Assembly: GCA_965112735.1 (NCBI GenBank)
Contig: OZ218950.1
Coordinates: 1,550,001 to 1,614,000 of the forward strand
Reading direction: 5' to 3'
From: Phaeosaccion multiseriatum
Taxonomy: Eukaryota; Ochrophyta, other classes
Length of the DNA: 64,000 bases
Each line of letters opens with the position of its first letter. Position 1 is the stretch's first letter. Position numbers and translations under genes: made by a program. Of the stretch, positions 62,436 to 64,000 are shown piece after piece. The notes beneath the pieces are model-generated. The model had not been told where the DNA came from. It searched no databases and saw only the letters and a program-made list of their open reading frames with translations.

Positions 62436-63288
62436 TCTCTCTCTGTGCGCGTGTATCCTCTCCCTCTCTTCTCATACCACACGCGCTCAGGAGGGTCTGC
62501 TTGCAGAAGCAGAGACATGCTTCCTCAAAGCCGCGGGAGGAGATGCAGGCACGAGCGAAGAACTACCGCCACCAGTAGCAGTAGCAGCAGACGCATACTT
62601 CGGCCTTTGGAAGACGCTCTACCTGCAGCGCCACGCCAACTCCAGAGTCCGTACCAGAGCCGCCGATGCCCTGAGGACTGCACTGCGCTTGGAGCCGGCG
62701 TGGCAAGAGACAGACAGCAGACTGATTGCCAGCGGGGCCATCAACCAAGTCGCGGCGGCCTTCACAGGTACGGAGGGGAGGGGGCGCTGTAGTTGGGCCT
62801 TTTGAGTCTCTTACCCGGGACCTTGTGAGGAGCCTTGAGCGGGCAGCCATGCTTCCCATCCTCTTGCTGTCGGCCTGTATCACCCCCCCAGCACCACCAC
62901 CACTCCTACTCTCTCCCTGCAACCTCGCACACACACAATGCCGCCCCACCACACAGTTTGGCTCGACACCTCTCACCGGCCCTGCCTCTGTTCCCTCCCT
63001 CTCCAGATGATGACAGCATGGCCGACGCTGGACTCCAACGCGCCTGCCAATGCCTTCGCACCGGCCTAGCCAAGCACGGGTACACAGCCGCCGGCATGGA
63101 GTCTGTGTTTGGGGTATCCTCCCACCCATCCCTCGGCGGAAACACGATGGGCCCGTACTACACGGCGCGGTCCACCGATCACACCTCACCGCCCCCGCCC
63201 CCCCTGGAGAGGTGGAGTGCTCAAGATCTGCTCACGCGCTTGTTGCTGCTCGGGCTCACGGTCAGCGAGAAGCAAGTGGTGAGGAGGT

Positions 63289-63333
<45 letters not shown>

Positions 63334-64000
63334 CCCTCTAGTGCTCAAGTGTCTCCAACACATCTCTCGTCCCGGCCTCTCTCGGCTCCCAGATCAGATC
63401 AGTCATTCATCTCACGCCCTTTTGAGTCACCCTCCTCTCTCCTCTCTCCTCTTAATTTCCTTCGTTCTCTCTGCTCTTCTACTTCCCTACGTGCAACCAG
63501 AGCGAAGCCGTGGGCGCTCCTTTCGTCGAGGCCCTCCACACCCTGGGCCTTGTCGGCGACAGCCTCGTCTCGGCCGGTGCTACAGTTGGCACCAGCAGGA
63601 GCGGCAGCAGCAGCAGCAGCAGCAGCAGCAGTGGTGACGGGCGCCTCACTCCGTTTGTGCAGGTCTTCCCTTTGCGCCCCGATGCCATGTTGCACTCCTC
63701 TTCGAGTTCAGGCGGTGGGGGTGACAGCAACAGCAGCAGTGGCGAGGACTTGTATTTCGTCACTGACTGCCCACCTCCCACGTCCACAACACTAGAAAAA
63801 GAGGTATGTGGGGAGACCGAGCGACCATCTGTGAAGTCTGCAACGGCCGCGTGGGTTTGTTTTACCTCCATTTTCACCCCCGGTGTAGTCAACGAGGCTG
63901 GCGTGGCGGCGTGGGGAGGCGGCATCTCTTTCTCCTTCTCCGCACTTGTCCACGTATCTATCACCTCCCTCGCCCTCTCACGCCCTCTCTCTGTCCGTGC
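62024..64000 (+). CDS. Probable SAM-methyltransferase, N-terminal part (runs off the window)
   Basis: Exons 62024-62311, 62491-62767, 63007-63278 and 63501-63803 keep phase; the gene continues past 64000. The ATG at 62024 opens a basic then hydrophobic stretch (LSFLLIALLLTVWG), which looks like a signal or targeting sequence. Exon 2 resembles a helical TPR-like segment (EGLLAEAETCFLKAAGGDAG, ADALRTALRLEPAW). Exons 3-4 carry WSAQDLLTRLLLLGLTVSEK, EALHTLGLV, LTPFVQVFPL and LYFVTDCPPP. That order is known from the non-catalytic N-terminal domain found ahead of a class I methyltransferase fold. The catalytic part would lie beyond the window, so the assignment is tentative. A Ser/Gly-rich insert encoded by (CAG)n lies in exon 4. 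Confidence 0.5.

Overview
The window is nuclear DNA of a GC-rich, intron-rich eukaryote. Genes are broken by many short introns (mostly GT-AG), and there are no bacterial-type operons. Two genes encode N-terminal signal peptides ending in an ASAF-like motif (ARAFA in an FKBP, ASAFT in a TMEM205-like protein). That is the bipartite plastid-targeting signal of algae with complex red plastids, so a heterokont (stramenopile) alga is the best guess; a eustigmatophyte such as Nannochloropsis or a relative is possible but not proven. All exon models below were assembled by hand from splice motifs, phase agreement and family similarity; nothing was searched or computed.

Layout. 1-3.3 kb: simple repeats and one doubtful low-complexity ORF. 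3.3-7.1 kb (+): an ATG13-like HORMA protein. 7.4-11.7 kb (-): DUS2 tRNA-dihydrouridine synthase. 12.1-17.0 kb (+): RNFT1/2-like membrane RING protein. 18.5-21.8 kb (-): predicted thylakoid-lumen FKBP. 22.0-25.5 kb (+): TVP15/COPI-associated membrane protein fused to EF-hands. 26.2-30.9 kb (-): ankyrin-pseudokinase-RING protein. 31.1-34.1 kb (+): DsbA-like thioredoxin-fold protein with a 5S rRNA-like gene in an intron. 35.3-36.7 kb (-): plastid-type TMEM205-like protein. 36.8-42.5 kb (+): TBCCD1. 43.6-44.8 kb (-): small ankyrin protein. 45.7-47.9 kb (-): unrecognised protein. 48.1-50.3 kb (+): GT31-type glycosyltransferase with a ~600-bp (TCC)n intron block. 51.4-53.3 kb: a DNA transposon with terminal inverted repeats and an ATAA target duplication. 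53.3-60.2 kb (-): three tandem TMEM181/Wntless-like genes. 60.7-61.7 kb: a truncated inverted copy of the transposon. 62.0 kb to the end (+): 5' part of a probable methyltransferase gene.

Genes alternate strand almost perfectly, so most share short divergent upstream regions (about 88-485 bp between start codons) and converge on repeat-rich 3' regions. Many products belong to the endomembrane system (ATG13-like, TVP15-like, RNFT, TMEM181, GT31); two are plastid proteins and one acts on tRNA. They are mostly housekeeping genes rather than a pathway cluster. The most unusual parts are the TMEM181 triplication bounded by a transposon and its inverted relic, the ankyrin-pseudokinase-RING fusion with all three catalytic motifs lost, and the intronic 5S-like gene with a shortened loop C.
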